This document shows positions 43,326-52,900 of a stretch of 64,000 nucleotides of DNA, in pieces. The notes beneath the pieces are model-generated. The model did no database searches and was not told where the DNA came from. It was given only the letters and a program-made list of their open reading frames with translations. The first letter of the stretch is position 1. The number at the start of each line of letters is the position of its first letter. The position numbers and the translations under genes were made by a program. This stretch comes from CADCVT01 sp036389155 (GTDB taxonomy: Bacteria > Actinomycetota > Thermoleophilia > Solirubrobacterales > Solirubrobacteraceae), in assembly GCA_036389155.1 (NCBI GenBank), contig DASVQN010000050.1, positions 124,001 to 188,000 of the forward strand. Direction: 5' to 3'.

Positions 43326-45250
43326 TGGCGCCGCCGGCCGCGAGCCGCGCGGCGAGCAGCGAGCTCCTCCGGTTCGCCACGGCCGGCTCCGTCGACGACG
43401 GCAAGTCCACCCTCATCGGGCGGCTGCTCTACGACACCAAGGCGATCTTCGAGGACCAGCTCGAGCAGGTCGCGCGCGCGTCCGAGCGCCGGCACGGGGG
43501 CAACGGCTCGAGCGGCAACGGCGGCGTCGACCTCGCGCTGCTGACCGACGGCCTGCGCGCCGAGCGCGAGCAGGGCATCACCATCGACGTCGCCTACCGG
43601 TACTTCACGACGCCGCGGCGCAGCTTCATCATCGCCGACACCCCGGGCCACGTCCGCTACACGCGCAACATGGTCACCGGCGCGTCGACCGCGGACCTCG
43701 CCCTCGTCCTCGTCGACGCGCGCAACGGCGTCGTCGAGCAGTCGCGCCGGCACGCGTTCATCGCGTCGCTGCTGCGCATCCCCCACCTCGTCGTCTGCGT
43801 CAACAAGATGGACCTCGTCGACTTCGACCAGCGCGCGTTCGAGCGCGTCGTCGACGAGTTCACGCACTTCGCCGCCAAGCTGGAGATCGCCGACGTCACG
43901 TTCATCCCGATCAGCGCGCTGGAGGGCGACAACGTCGTCGAGCGCTCCGAGCGGATGCCCTGGTACGACGGGCCGCCGCTGCTCTACCACCTCGAGCACG
44001 TCCACATCGCGTCGGACCGCAACCTGATCGACCCGCGCTTCCCCGTGCAGTGGGTCGTCCGCCCCGGCGACGCCGCGTCGCAGGACCTGCACGACTACCG
44101 CGGCTACGCGGGCCAGCTCGCCGGCGGCGTCCTGCGCCCCGGCGACGAGGTCGTCGTGCTGCCCTCCGGCGAGCACACGCGCGTCAAGGCGATCGACACG
44201 TTCAGCGGGCCGATCGAGGAGGCGTTTGCGCCGATGTCGGTGACGGTGCGCCTGGAGGACGACGTCGACGTCTCGCGCGGCGACATGATCGCCCGCCCGC
44301 AGAACCGGCCGCTGGTCGAGCGCGACCTCGACGCGATGGTCTGCTGGATGAGCGAGACGCCCTCGAAGGTCAACGGCCGCTACGTCATCAAGCACACGAC
44401 GCGCGCCACGCGCGCGGTCCTCACGTCGCTGCTGCACCGCATCGACGTCGACACGCTGCACCGCGAGGAGGGGATCTCCCACCTCGAGCTCAACGAGATC
44501 GGGCGCATGCAGCTGCGCACCGCCGTGCCGCTCGCCTTCGACACGTACCGCCGCAACCGCATGACGGGCAGCTTCATCCTCGTCGACGAGGCGACGAACG
44601 ACACGGTCGCCGCGGGGATGATCCTCGGGCCTGCCGAGGTCGAGGACGCCCGCTCGCCGAACGTGGTGTGGGACCGCTCCGGCGTCTCGACCGAGCGACG
44701 CGAGGCGGCGCTCGGCCGCCGCGGCGCGACGCTGTGGTTCACCGGCCTGCCCTCGTCCGGGAAGTCGACGATCGCCGCCGCGCTCGAGGAGCGGCTGGTC
44801 GCGGCGGGCGTCCCCGCCTACCGGCTCGACGGCGACAACCTGCGCCACGGGCTCAACGCCGACCTCGGCTTCTCGGCCGAGGATCGGGCCGAGAACGTCC
44901 GCCGCACCGCCCATGCCGCGCGCCTGCTCGCCGACGCCGGCGTGGTGGCCATCCCCTCGCTCGTCAGCCCCTACGCCGCCGACCGCGAGCTGGCCCGGCG
45001 CGTGCACGAGGACGCCGGGATCGCGTTCCTCGAGGTCTTCGTCGACACGCCGCTGGAGGAGTGCGAGCGGCGCGACCCCAAGGGCCTCTACGCCCGCGCC
45101 CGGGCCGGCGAGATCAAGGGCTTCACCGGCATCGACGACCCGTACGAGGCGCCGCAGGACCCCGACATCCGCCTCGAGCCGGCCGAGACCGACGCGGCCG
45201 TCGAGGCGGTCTGGTCGGCGCTCGTCGCGCGCGGCCTCGTCGACGCGTAG
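43325..45250 (+). CDS. cysNC: Sulfate adenylyltransferase subunit 1 / adenylylsulfate kinase fusion
   Basis: 641 aa. Residues ~15-445 are CysN: GSVDDGKSTLIGRLLYDTK (P-loop), GLRAEREQGITIDVAYRYF, IADTPGHVRYTRNMVTGAST, VCVNKMDLVDFD. Residues ~468-641 are CysC: LWFTGLPSSGKSTIAAAL (P-loop), YRLDGDNLRHGLNADLGFS, PSLVSPYAADRELAR, FVDTPLEECERRDPKGLY. CysN GTP hydrolysis drives APS synthesis; CysC phosphorylates APS to PAPS. A Gly/Ser/Asn insert (GGNGSSGNGG) precedes the effector region. Confidence 0.95.
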   Translation: MAPPAASRAASSELLRFATAGSVDDGKSTLIGRLLYDTKAIFEDQLEQVARASERRHGGNGSSGNGGVDLALLTDGLRAEREQGITIDVAYRYFTTPRRSFIIADTPGHVRYTRNMVTGASTADLALVLVDARNGVVEQSRRHAFIASLLRIPHLVVCVNKMDLVDFDQRAFERVVDEFTHFAAKLEIADVTFIPISALEGDNVVERSERMPWYDGPPLLYHLEHVHIASDRNLIDPRFPVQWVVRPGDAASQDLHDYRGYAGQLAGGVLRPGDEVVVLPSGEHTRVKAIDTFSGPIEEAFAPMSVTVRLEDDVDVSRGDMIARPQNRPLVERDLDAMVCWMSETPSKVNGRYVIKHTTRATRAVLTSLLHRIDVDTLHREEGISHLELNEIGRMQLRTAVPLAFDTYRRNRMTGSFILVDEATNDTVAAGMILGPAEVEDARSPNVVWDRSGVSTERREAALGRRGATLWFTGLPSSGKSTIAAALEERLVAAGVPAYRLDGDNLRHGLNADLGFSAEDRAENVRRTAHAARLLADAGVVAIPSLVSPYAADRELARRVHEDAGIAFLEVFVDTPLEECERRDPKGLYARARAGEIKGFTGIDDPYEAPQDPDIRLEPAETDAAVEAVWSALVARGLVDA

Positions 45251-45328
45251 CGGCGCGGCGCCGCGCGGGTGGCGCGGCCCGGGCCGCGGCAGGGCAAGAT
45301 TCCGCCCTCCCGCGCGTTGAAAGAGACG

Positions 45329-45619
45329 ATGACCAGAGCATTCCTCCTCGCCGCCGCCACCGCCGCGGCACTCGCCCTGCCGGCCGCCGCGCCGGCCGTC
45401 GTGCCGCCGAAGGACTGCGGCAACCTCACGGTCAAGGGCAAGCGCTACAACATCAAGGCCGACCAGATCCGCTGCAGCGCCGGCCGCAAGTACGCCAAGC
45501 GCAAGCTCGAGGGCCACGGCGCGCCCCGTGGCTACACCTGCAAGAAGCCCTCGAGCGGCAGCGCGCTGAAGGTGTACTGCCAGAACGGCAAGAAGGTCTT
45601 CTTCGCGATCCGGCGCTAG
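45329..45619 (+). CDS. Small secreted cysteine-containing protein (96 aa)
   Basis: A signal peptide (RAFLLAAATAAALALPAAAPA) is followed by a ~70-residue basic domain with four cysteines (PPKDCGNLTVKGKRYNIKAD, IRCSAGRKYA, RGYTCKKPSS, KVYCQNGKKVFFAIRR), probably two disulfides. Function unknown. Upstream AAAGAGA may be the ribosome-binding site. A GC palindrome (GCGGCCCGGGCCGC) between cysNC and this gene may terminate the cys operon. Confidence 0.78.
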   Translation: MTRAFLLAAATAAALALPAAAPAVVPPKDCGNLTVKGKRYNIKADQIRCSAGRKYAKRKLEGHGAPRGYTCKKPSSGSALKVYCQNGKKVFFAIRR

Positions 45620-45623
45620 CCAC

Positions 45624-46985
45624 GTGGGCTTCGTTCCCCTCGCACACGGGCTCGTCCAGCGGGCCGACCTGCCGATCCCGGAGGAGTGGTTCATCCGCGC
45701 CGCCGCGATCGTGCTGGCGGTGTCGTTCCTCGGGCTCGCCGTGCTGTGGCCGCAGCCCAAGCTCGAGAAGCCGCGCTGGCGGGCGCTGCCGCGCCCCCTC
45801 GACCGCGCCCTGTGCTCGCGCGGCCTGCGGATCGCGTGCGGCACCGTCGGCGTCCTGCTGCTGGCCCTCACGATCGCCGCGGGCTTCGACGGGCCGCCCG
45901 GGCCGCAGGACAACTTCGCGCCCACGTTCGTCTACGTCGTGTGCTGGGTCGGGATCGCGCTGGTCAGCGTGGTGTTCGGGAACGTCTTCCGCTTCTTCAA
46001 CCCGTGGCTCGCGCTCGGCCGCGCGTACGAGCGGATCCGCGGGCGCGAGGGAGCCCCGCGGCCGTTCCCCGAGCGGCTCGGCTACTGGCCCGCCGTCGCG
46101 GGCCTCGCGTGCTTCGCGTGGATGGAGCTCGCCTCCGAGAGCGGCGAGGACCCGCGCAACATCGCGACCGCGGTGTCGGTTTACACCGTCGTCACGCTCG
46201 TCGCGATGGCCCAGTACGGCGCGGAGGCGTGGGCCGACCGCGGCGAGGCGTTCGGCGTCTACTTCGGGCTGCTCTCGCGGATCTCGCCGTTCGAGGCGCG
46301 CGAGGGCCGCGCCGGCGTGCGCCCGCTGCTCTCCGGCCTGACCCACGTGACCCCGCGGCCCGGGCTCGTCGCGCTGCTGGCGGTGATGATCGGCTCGACG
46401 ACGTTCGACGGCTTCAGCCAGGGCCAGACGTGGCGCGACGTCGACGCCGAGCTCTCGCCGTTCTTCGAGTCGCTCGGCGCGTCGCTCGACTGGGCCGCGC
46501 GGCTCAGCGCGACCACCGGCCTGATCGTCGCGATGCTGGCCGTCGGAACCTTCTACGTGGTGGGGATCGCCGGCGCGCGGACGGTGAAGGGCAGCCCGGC
46601 GGGCGAGCGCCTGCGCGGCGGGTTCGTCCACTCGCTCGTGCCGATCGCCGTCGTCTACGTCGTCGCCCACTACCTGACGTTCCTCATCTTCCAGGGCCAG
46701 GCGATGGCCTACCTGGCGTCCGACCCGCTGGGCCAGGGGTGGGACCTCTTCGGCACCGCCGACGACGCGATCGACTTCTCGGTCATCAGCCAGAACGCGA
46801 CGTGGTACGCGCAGGTCGGCGCGGTCGTCCTCGGCCACGTCGCGGCACTGACCCTCGCGCACGACCGCGCGCTCACGCTCTACAAGGACGGCCGGGCCGC
46901 GGTGCGCTCGCAGGTGTGGATGCTGCTGATCATGATCGGGTTCACGACGCTGGCCCTGTGGCTGCTCAAGTCGGCGAACGGATGA
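45624..46985 (+). CDS. Polytopic membrane protein, fenitrothion-hydrolase-like family
   Basis: 453 aa from GTG. About ten hydrophobic segments, with NVFRFFNPWLALGRAYERIRG, PERLGYWPAVAGLACFAWME, GSTTFDGFSQGQTWRDVDAE, and SQNATWYAQVGAVVLGHVAALTLA near the end. I recall this architecture being annotated as fenitrothion hydrolase in actinobacterial genomes, but there is no evident hydrolase catalytic set and a transport or redox role is equally possible. The ATGA overlap with the next gene forms an operon. Confidence 0.7.
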   Translation: MGFVPLAHGLVQRADLPIPEEWFIRAAAIVLAVSFLGLAVLWPQPKLEKPRWRALPRPLDRALCSRGLRIACGTVGVLLLALTIAAGFDGPPGPQDNFAPTFVYVVCWVGIALVSVVFGNVFRFFNPWLALGRAYERIRGREGAPRPFPERLGYWPAVAGLACFAWMELASESGEDPRNIATAVSVYTVVTLVAMAQYGAEAWADRGEAFGVYFGLLSRISPFEAREGRAGVRPLLSGLTHVTPRPGLVALLAVMIGSTTFDGFSQGQTWRDVDAELSPFFESLGASLDWAARLSATTGLIVAMLAVGTFYVVGIAGARTVKGSPAGERLRGGFVHSLVPIAVVYVVAHYLTFLIFQGQAMAYLASDPLGQGWDLFGTADDAIDFSVISQNATWYAQVGAVVLGHVAALTLAHDRALTLYKDGRAAVRSQVWMLLIMIGFTTLALWLLKSANG

Positions 46986-47881
46986 GCGCGCGGCGGCTCC
47001 TCGCGGCGGTCGCGCTCCTCGCCGTGGGGATCGCGGGCTGCGGCGCCGACAGCGGCGCGGCGGGCAAGGGCCGCTCCTCGCGGCTGGTCGACTTCCACAA
47101 GAAGCCGCCGTACGTCAACGCGCTGGAGATCGATCCCAGCGACGACTCGTTCCTGCTGACCACGAACCGCGGCTTCTACCGGATCCCGAAGGACGGGAGC
47201 AAGGTCACGCGGATCCGCGGCAAGATCACGGCGAAGGAGGGCTCGTCGCCGGTGGGGACGTTCCTCGAGGTCGACGCGATCGGCCCCGGGCAGTACGTCG
47301 GCTCCGGCCATCCCGACAAGGCGCGCCCGCTGCCGCCGTACCTCGGCTACATCCGCTCCGACGACGCCGGGAAGACGTGGCGCGTCGTCTCGCGCCTCGG
47401 CGAGGCCGACCTGCACCAGATCCGGCGCCTGCACGACCGGATGTACGCATTCGACGCGGTCGTCGGGGCGATCCTCGTCTCGTTCGACGACGGCAGGACG
47501 TGGACGGAGCACTTCACGCCGCGCCAGCTCGTCCTCGACTTCGTCGTCGACCCGGAGGACCCCGACCACCTGATCGCCTCCACCGCCGAGCAGATGTACC
47601 GCTCGGAGGACAGCGGTGACAAATGGCGCCCGAGCGAGCAGGCGCAGGCCGCGCGGCTGGACTGGCCCGCGCCGGACGCGCTCATGCGCGCCGACAAGGA
47701 CGGGCTGTTCCAGGTCTCCAAGGACGGCGGGCAGACCTGGGAGCGCCGCGGGCGCATCGAGGGCGAGCCGTGGAAGGTCGTCGCGACCGACGCGGAGCAC
47801 GCCTTCGTCGCCCTCAGCGACGGGTCGATCCTGGAGACCAAGGACGGCGGGCGCTCGTTCGAGGACCGGTTCCGCCCGTGA
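46982..47881 (+). CDS. Lipoprotein with BNR/sortilin-like beta-propeller
   Basis: 299 aa. Signal peptide with lipobox: LLAVGIAGC, Cys near position 20. The mature part has repeated S/D-x-D-x-G-x-x-W Asp-box motifs (RSDDAGKTWRVV, SFDDGRTWTEHF, RSEDSGDKWRPS, SKDGGQTWERRG, TKDGGRSFEDRF), a beta-propeller of the photosystem-stability-factor/sortilin-like type. Surface-anchored binding protein; ligand unknown. Overlaps both neighbours (ATGA, GTGA). Confidence 0.83.
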   Translation: MSARRLLAAVALLAVGIAGCGADSGAAGKGRSSRLVDFHKKPPYVNALEIDPSDDSFLLTTNRGFYRIPKDGSKVTRIRGKITAKEGSSPVGTFLEVDAIGPGQYVGSGHPDKARPLPPYLGYIRSDDAGKTWRVVSRLGEADLHQIRRLHDRMYAFDAVVGAILVSFDDGRTWTEHFTPRQLVLDFVVDPEDPDHLIASTAEQMYRSEDSGDKWRPSEQAQAARLDWPAPDALMRADKDGLFQVSKDGGQTWERRGRIEGEPWKVVATDAEHAFVALSDGSILETKDGGRSFEDRFRP

Positions 47882-48738
47882 GGCGCTCGGCGCTCTCGCT
47901 CCTCGCCGTCGGCGCCCTCGCCGCCGGCGCTACGGCCTCGCTGCCCTCCGCCGTCATCGCGCACCCGGCCGACAGCGCCGTCGACCAGGACCACGACGCC
48001 GTCCGGGACCCGCCGTTCGGCAACGACAACTGCGCGGGCGAGGACGGCGCCTACAACCCGCGCCAGGAGGACCTCGACGGCGACGGGCTCGGCGACGCGT
48101 GCGACACCGACGACGACGGCGACACGATCGACGACGCCGTCGACAACTGCCCGCAGAGCTTCAACGCCCAGCAGGGCGATCTCGACGGCGACGCGATCGG
48201 CGACGTCTGCGACACCGACGACGACGGCGACGGCTTCGCCGACGGGCGCGACAACTGCCGCTTCGTCGCCAACCCCGGCCAGACGGACGGCGACCGCGAC
48301 GGCCTCGGCGACGCGTGCGACACGTCGACCCCGGGAGGCGCGTCGAACCCGCCGCCGACCTTCACCGGCGACACGACCGTCCCCGGGCCGCCCGACACGA
48401 CCGCGCCGAACGTCGCGGTGACGCTCGGCTCGCGGCATCGCGCGGGGGAGCTCGGCGCCGGGCTCGCGGTGCCGGTCTCCTGCTCGGAGCGGTGCACGAT
48501 CGCCTCCGCGCTGACGATCTCCGCGCGCGACGCCCGGCGGCTGAAGCTGCGCAGCCGGACGCTCGGCAGCGGCGGGGCCGAGCTCGAGGACGCGGGCGCC
48601 ACGTTCGTCTTCGTCGACCTTCCGACCGGCGCGCTGCGGCGCGTGCGGGGCAGCGTCCGCGCCGTGCTGAAGCTCGACGTCACCGACGCCGCCGGCAACC
48701 GGCGGACGATCAGCAAGCGGATCGCGATCAGGCGCTGA
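47878..48738 (+). CDS. Secreted thrombospondin type-3 repeat protein
   Basis: 286 aa from GTG. A signal peptide is followed by at least three Ca2+-binding thrombospondin type-3 units (DLDGDGLGDACDTDDDGD, NCPQSFNAQQGDLDGDAIGD, TDGDRDGLGDACD), a Pro-rich linker, and a C-terminal Ig-like domain with paired Cys (VSCSERCTIASALTISARD) ending KRIAIRR. Extracellular and Ca2+-dependent; no catalytic motif. Translationally coupled to both neighbours. Confidence 0.85.
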   Translation: MRRSALSLLAVGALAAGATASLPSAVIAHPADSAVDQDHDAVRDPPFGNDNCAGEDGAYNPRQEDLDGDGLGDACDTDDDGDTIDDAVDNCPQSFNAQQGDLDGDAIGDVCDTDDDGDGFADGRDNCRFVANPGQTDGDRDGLGDACDTSTPGGASNPPPTFTGDTTVPGPPDTTAPNVAVTLGSRHRAGELGAGLAVPVSCSERCTIASALTISARDARRLKLRSRTLGSGGAELEDAGATFVFVDLPTGALRRVRGSVRAVLKLDVTDAAGNRRTISKRIAIRR

Positions 48739-49838
48739 TGCGGGCGACGACGAAGACCATCCTCGCCACGTTCCCGACCCTGCTCGCGCTGGCCCCACCG
48801 GCCGCCGCGCACTCGGTCATGAAGGTGGACTCCGGCACGATCCAGTACACCGCCAACGACGACGTCTCGCTCAACGACGTCGTCGTCACCGAGCAGGGGT
48901 CGAACCTGCGCTTCGTCGACCGCGGCGCGAACGGCGGCATCACGCCCGCGTCGGAGTGCACCCCCGGCGAGACCGACTCCAACGGCTGGATCATCGAGGT
49001 CACCTGCCCGCGCGCGGGGATCACGACGCTGCGGATCGACGTCGGCGAGGCCCAGGACAAGATCACCGCCCAGCTCCCGCTCACCGTCATCGCCGTCGGG
49101 GGCGGTGGCGCCGACACCATCAGCAGCGGCGACGGCGCGGACATCCTCAACGGCGGCGGCGCGAACGACACGGTCCACGCCGGCGGCGGCAACGACCAGC
49201 TCGTCGGCGAGCTCGGCGACGACCTGCTCTACGGCGAGGGGGGCGACGACGTCATCCAGGGCGCCCTCGGCGCCGACACCGCCGACGGCGGCGCGGGCAA
49301 CGACGACCTCCGCGTCCGCGACGGGGTCGGCGACCGCGCGGTGTGCGGCGACGGCGCCGACAAGGTGCAGGCCGACGACCTCGACCAGCTCGACGCCTGC
49401 GAGACCGTCGACCGCCAGGGCAGCGCCGCCCCCGCGCCGGGAAGCGATCCGGGGCAGCCGGGCCCGGGCGGCGGGAGCGCCCCGCCGCCGCCGGACAACG
49501 CGCCGCCGCGCGTGCGCGCCGGCGGCTCGACCCTGCAGCGCGTCGGCCGCTCGGCGCGCATCGTCGTCCTCGCGACGTCGAGCGAGCCGGCCGAGCTCGT
49601 CGCCGGCGGCTACGTGACGATCGGCGAGGACCGCCTCCTGCTCAGGTCGGGCCGCGCGCCGGTGAAGGTCGGCGGCGCAGGAGCGCGCCTCACCCTCACG
49701 CTCCCCGCCCGCGACGCGCGCAGGCTCCGTCGCTACGTCGCCCGCCGCAAGGCGAGCGCCACGATCACGGTCGTGGCGACCGACACGGCCGGGAACTCCT
49801 CGGCCACCCGCCTGCCGCGCATCACGCTCAAGCGCTAG
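48738..49838 (+). CDS. Secreted RTX-like calcium-binding protein
   Basis: 366 aa. Signal peptide ILATFPTLLALAPPAAAHS. Residues ~125-195 hold six glycine/aspartate-rich RTX units (GGGGADTISSGDGADILNGG, AGGGNDQLVG, YGEGGDDVIQG, DGGAGNDDL). A Pro linker (~240-255) precedes the basic C-terminal Ig domain ending RLPRITLKR. Similar to the protein at 13796. One-base overlap with the thrombospondin-repeat gene; a strong hairpin follows. Confidence 0.85.
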   Translation: MRATTKTILATFPTLLALAPPAAAHSVMKVDSGTIQYTANDDVSLNDVVVTEQGSNLRFVDRGANGGITPASECTPGETDSNGWIIEVTCPRAGITTLRIDVGEAQDKITAQLPLTVIAVGGGGADTISSGDGADILNGGGANDTVHAGGGNDQLVGELGDDLLYGEGGDDVIQGALGADTADGGAGNDDLRVRDGVGDRAVCGDGADKVQADDLDQLDACETVDRQGSAAPAPGSDPGQPGPGGGSAPPPPDNAPPRVRAGGSTLQRVGRSARIVVLATSSEPAELVAGGYVTIGEDRLLLRSGRAPVKVGGAGARLTLTLPARDARRLRRYVARRKASATITVVATDTAGNSSATRLPRITLKR

Positions 49839-49869
49839 CGGCGCGGACCGGGCCGGGCCTCCGGAAACG

Positions 49870-49905
49870 CCGAGGGGCGGCGGCCTGCCGGCCGCCGCCC
49901 CTCGG
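49870..49905. terminator. Bidirectional hairpin between convergent genes
   Basis: Perfect 16-bp stem: left arm 49870-49885 (CCGAGGGGCGGCGGCC), loop TGCC, right arm 49890-49905. Between the plus stop at 49838 and the minus stop at 49934. No T-run. Confidence 0.78.
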
Positions 49906-49933
49906 GCTCCTCCCCGGAACTTCTCGCCGCGCG

Positions 49934-52900
49934 CTAGAGGCGGCGGCTGTACAGCGAGCTTCGCGTCGACCTGCCCGCCGCGGTCACCGTCGCGGTGACC
50001 TTGTAGACGCCCCGCTTCAGCCCGCGCGGACGCAGGGAGCCGCGGTGGACGACGTTGCCGACGACGGTCCGCGCCTTGAAGCGCTTGACGACCTTCGTGC
50101 CGCGGCGGATGACGACGCTCACCTTCGCCTCGCCGGCGAGCCGGTACGCGAAGCCGAGCTTCTTGCGGTTCGAGCCGCCGAACGCGGGCGACGACAGCTT
50201 GAACATGCGCAGGAGCCCGCAGGTCGAGCGGCGGTAGTGCGGCTTGAGGACGCGGAAGCGGCCCTTCGCGCGCAGCAGCGTGACCCGGCGGGTCTCGATG
50301 CCGTTGGCCTGGGTGCCCGTCGTGAAGCGGACGAAGTACGTCCCGCCCTTGACCTTCCCGCGGCGGCTCTTGCCCTTCCACGTGAAGCCCTTCGTGCGGT
50401 TCACGAACCGGGCGACGCGCCGGGCCTTGAACACCTTCTTGCCGCGCGACGCCTGGAAGACGTCGATCGTCGTCGGCTCGCCGTTCAGCGTCGCGAAGCT
50501 GAGCTTCAGCCCCTTCTTCGACGCCTTGGCCCGCGCGAAGCGGAACTTCGGCTTGAACGGGCAGGTCTCCACGGCCGGCGGTCCGGGCGGGTTCGTGCCG
50601 GGCGGGTTCGACGACGGCGGCTGCTGCGGGTTGGCGCCCTTCGTCACCTCGACGACCTCGATGTTCGAGGCCGGGCCCTCGTATTCGCCGTTCGGCGGAT
50701 AGAGGCCGGCCACGCGGTAGGCGTACGTTCCCTTCTCGCGGTCGCGGCGCGTGTACGTGCCGTCGAAGAACTGGCCGGCGTTGCCGATCTGGTTGCTGCG
50801 GTCGACGGGCTTGAACGTGCCGGACGCGATCTCGATGTCATCGATCCACCAGCCGCACGGCTGGGAGGCGATCCGGTTCGAGTCGCCGAGCCGGTAGACG
50901 AAGCGGACGTACAGCTTCTTCCCCGCGTAGGACGTGAGATCGGCGTTGCGCGGCGCGACGTTCGCGAGCAGCGCGTTGGCCGGGTCCTGCGGATCGCAGA
51001 TGTCGTTGGGACCGCCGCCGATGTGGTCGACGGTCTCCCACGACAGGTCGCCGTCGCGCGCCTCGGCGACCTGGACGATGCCCTCGTCGTCGCCCTCGTT
51101 CATGAAGAGCGAGTTGTAGGACAGCGCGGCGCCCGCCTCCTGGGGGACCTGGAACGGCTCCTTGAGCGTCAGGATCTCCTCGCCCTGCGAGACGTCCGGG
51201 CCGCCGGGCTGGCCGCTTCCGGGCTTGAAGTTCGGCGGCGAGACGCCCGTCCAGTAGCTCCGCGCGCCGCTGCCGTGGACGTCGTCGCGGAACTTGGGCG
51301 TGGAGGAGTCGCTCTCCTGCCACGGCTCGATGTCCGAGTGCGTCGGCTCGCTGACGTTCCACTTGTCGGCGAGCGGCTTCTCCGTGTCGTCGGCCAGCAG
51401 GCGCCGGTAGTCCGCCGCCTCCAGGATCTGCCACCCGGCCAGGTTGCTCGGGCTGTTGCGGATCGAGTACTTCAGGTCGAACGTGCCGTCCTCGTCGGTC
51501 TCCGGCGCCTCGAGCGCGGGGATCGGCGGCGCGAGGACCGGCGTCGACTGCACGACGACCGGCACCTCCATCGTGGCCGTCTCGCCGTTCGCCGTGTTCC
51601 TGACCGTCAGCTTGGTCGGGTACGTGCCCTCGGCGCCGTAGGCGTGGTACGGGTCCTTGCCCGTGCCGTGCGCGCCGTCACCGAAGTCCCACTCGTACTC
51701 CAGGCCGTCGGTCGTCGTGGCGTCCGCCGTCTGGATGTGCGAGCCGGCCGCGTCGAAGTGCACGGGCTCGTTGACGCCGGCCTCGTTCGGCAGCGCCTCG
51801 TAGTAGGCGGTGAGCTTGCCGGGGTTCTTCTCGGTCGCGCCGCCCTGCTCCGGCTGGAGCATGCCCCAGGCCAGCAGGTGCGAGCACATCTCCATGCCCT
51901 TGACCCAGCCCTCGGCGATCTGGCCCTGCGGGGCGCCCGCGTAGCGGTTCATCACGTCGAGGTTGTCGAACGGCGAGTGGAGGATGACCAGGGCGTCCGG
52001 GTTGCCCGGGTCGCCGAACGAGCCCGGGCCGGTGATCTCCGGGCCGGGATTGAAGAACGGGATGCCCCGGTCCTCGAAGTTCCGCCAGTCCGAGCTGAAC
52101 AGGAACGGGCGGCCCTTGCCCACGGTGACCGGCTTCGTCGATCCCGGGTTGCCCGAGGAGTCGATGTCCCCGCCCAGCGGCAGCGTGCCCTCGGCCGTCG
52201 AGACGAAGATCTCCGGCTGGTCGGGCGGCTGGGACTCCAGGTTGTCGTCGAGGTGGTCGAAGACCTGCTCGACGAGGGTCGGCGCCTTCGCGTTGAACGA
52301 GTTGATCCGCGCGTGGTACTTCGGCGGCAGGTCCTCGGGGACGACGAGAATGGTGCCCGCGGGGCCGTTCAGCGTGTCCTGCGAGCGGAACGGGTTCGCC
52401 AGCTGGATGCCGAGCTGCGTCCGGTTGGCGCGGTTGCCGAACCGGAAGGCCGGATAGCCGCCCGCGCACGGGTCGGTGTTCCAGTAGCCGCGGACCTTGA
52501 ACTCCTCGTCACCCGGCGGGATGACGTTGTTGACGTAGTACTCGGAGCCGAGCGTGCCGGACTCCTCGCCGTCCCACGGGATGAACTTGACGGTGGCCGT
52601 CGGGCGCGCGTTCTGCGCGTCCCAGTAGTCGGCCATCAGCTTCGCGACCCGGATCATCTGCGCGTGGCCCTCCTGCGAGTCCCACGCGGCGGCCGGCCCG
52701 TCGTTCGTCTTGTCGAAGTGCGCGCCGATGACGATCGACTCGTCCGACTCGCCGGTGCCCGGCACGATGACCGCCGGGTCCATCGCGCGGCCGCCCATCG
52801 TGTTGTTGCTGAGCAGCGGCGGCTGGAACGGGTCGCCGCCCGGGTCGGACGGGTTCCAGAACTCGTAGTTGCGCGTGAAGGCCCCGTACTTGCCGAGGAT

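Noticed and set aside
45251..45328. GC palindrome GCGGCCCGGGCCGC after cysNC as a definite terminator
   Set aside because: Palindromic but with no usable loop and no T-run; recorded only as a possibility in the gene entry.
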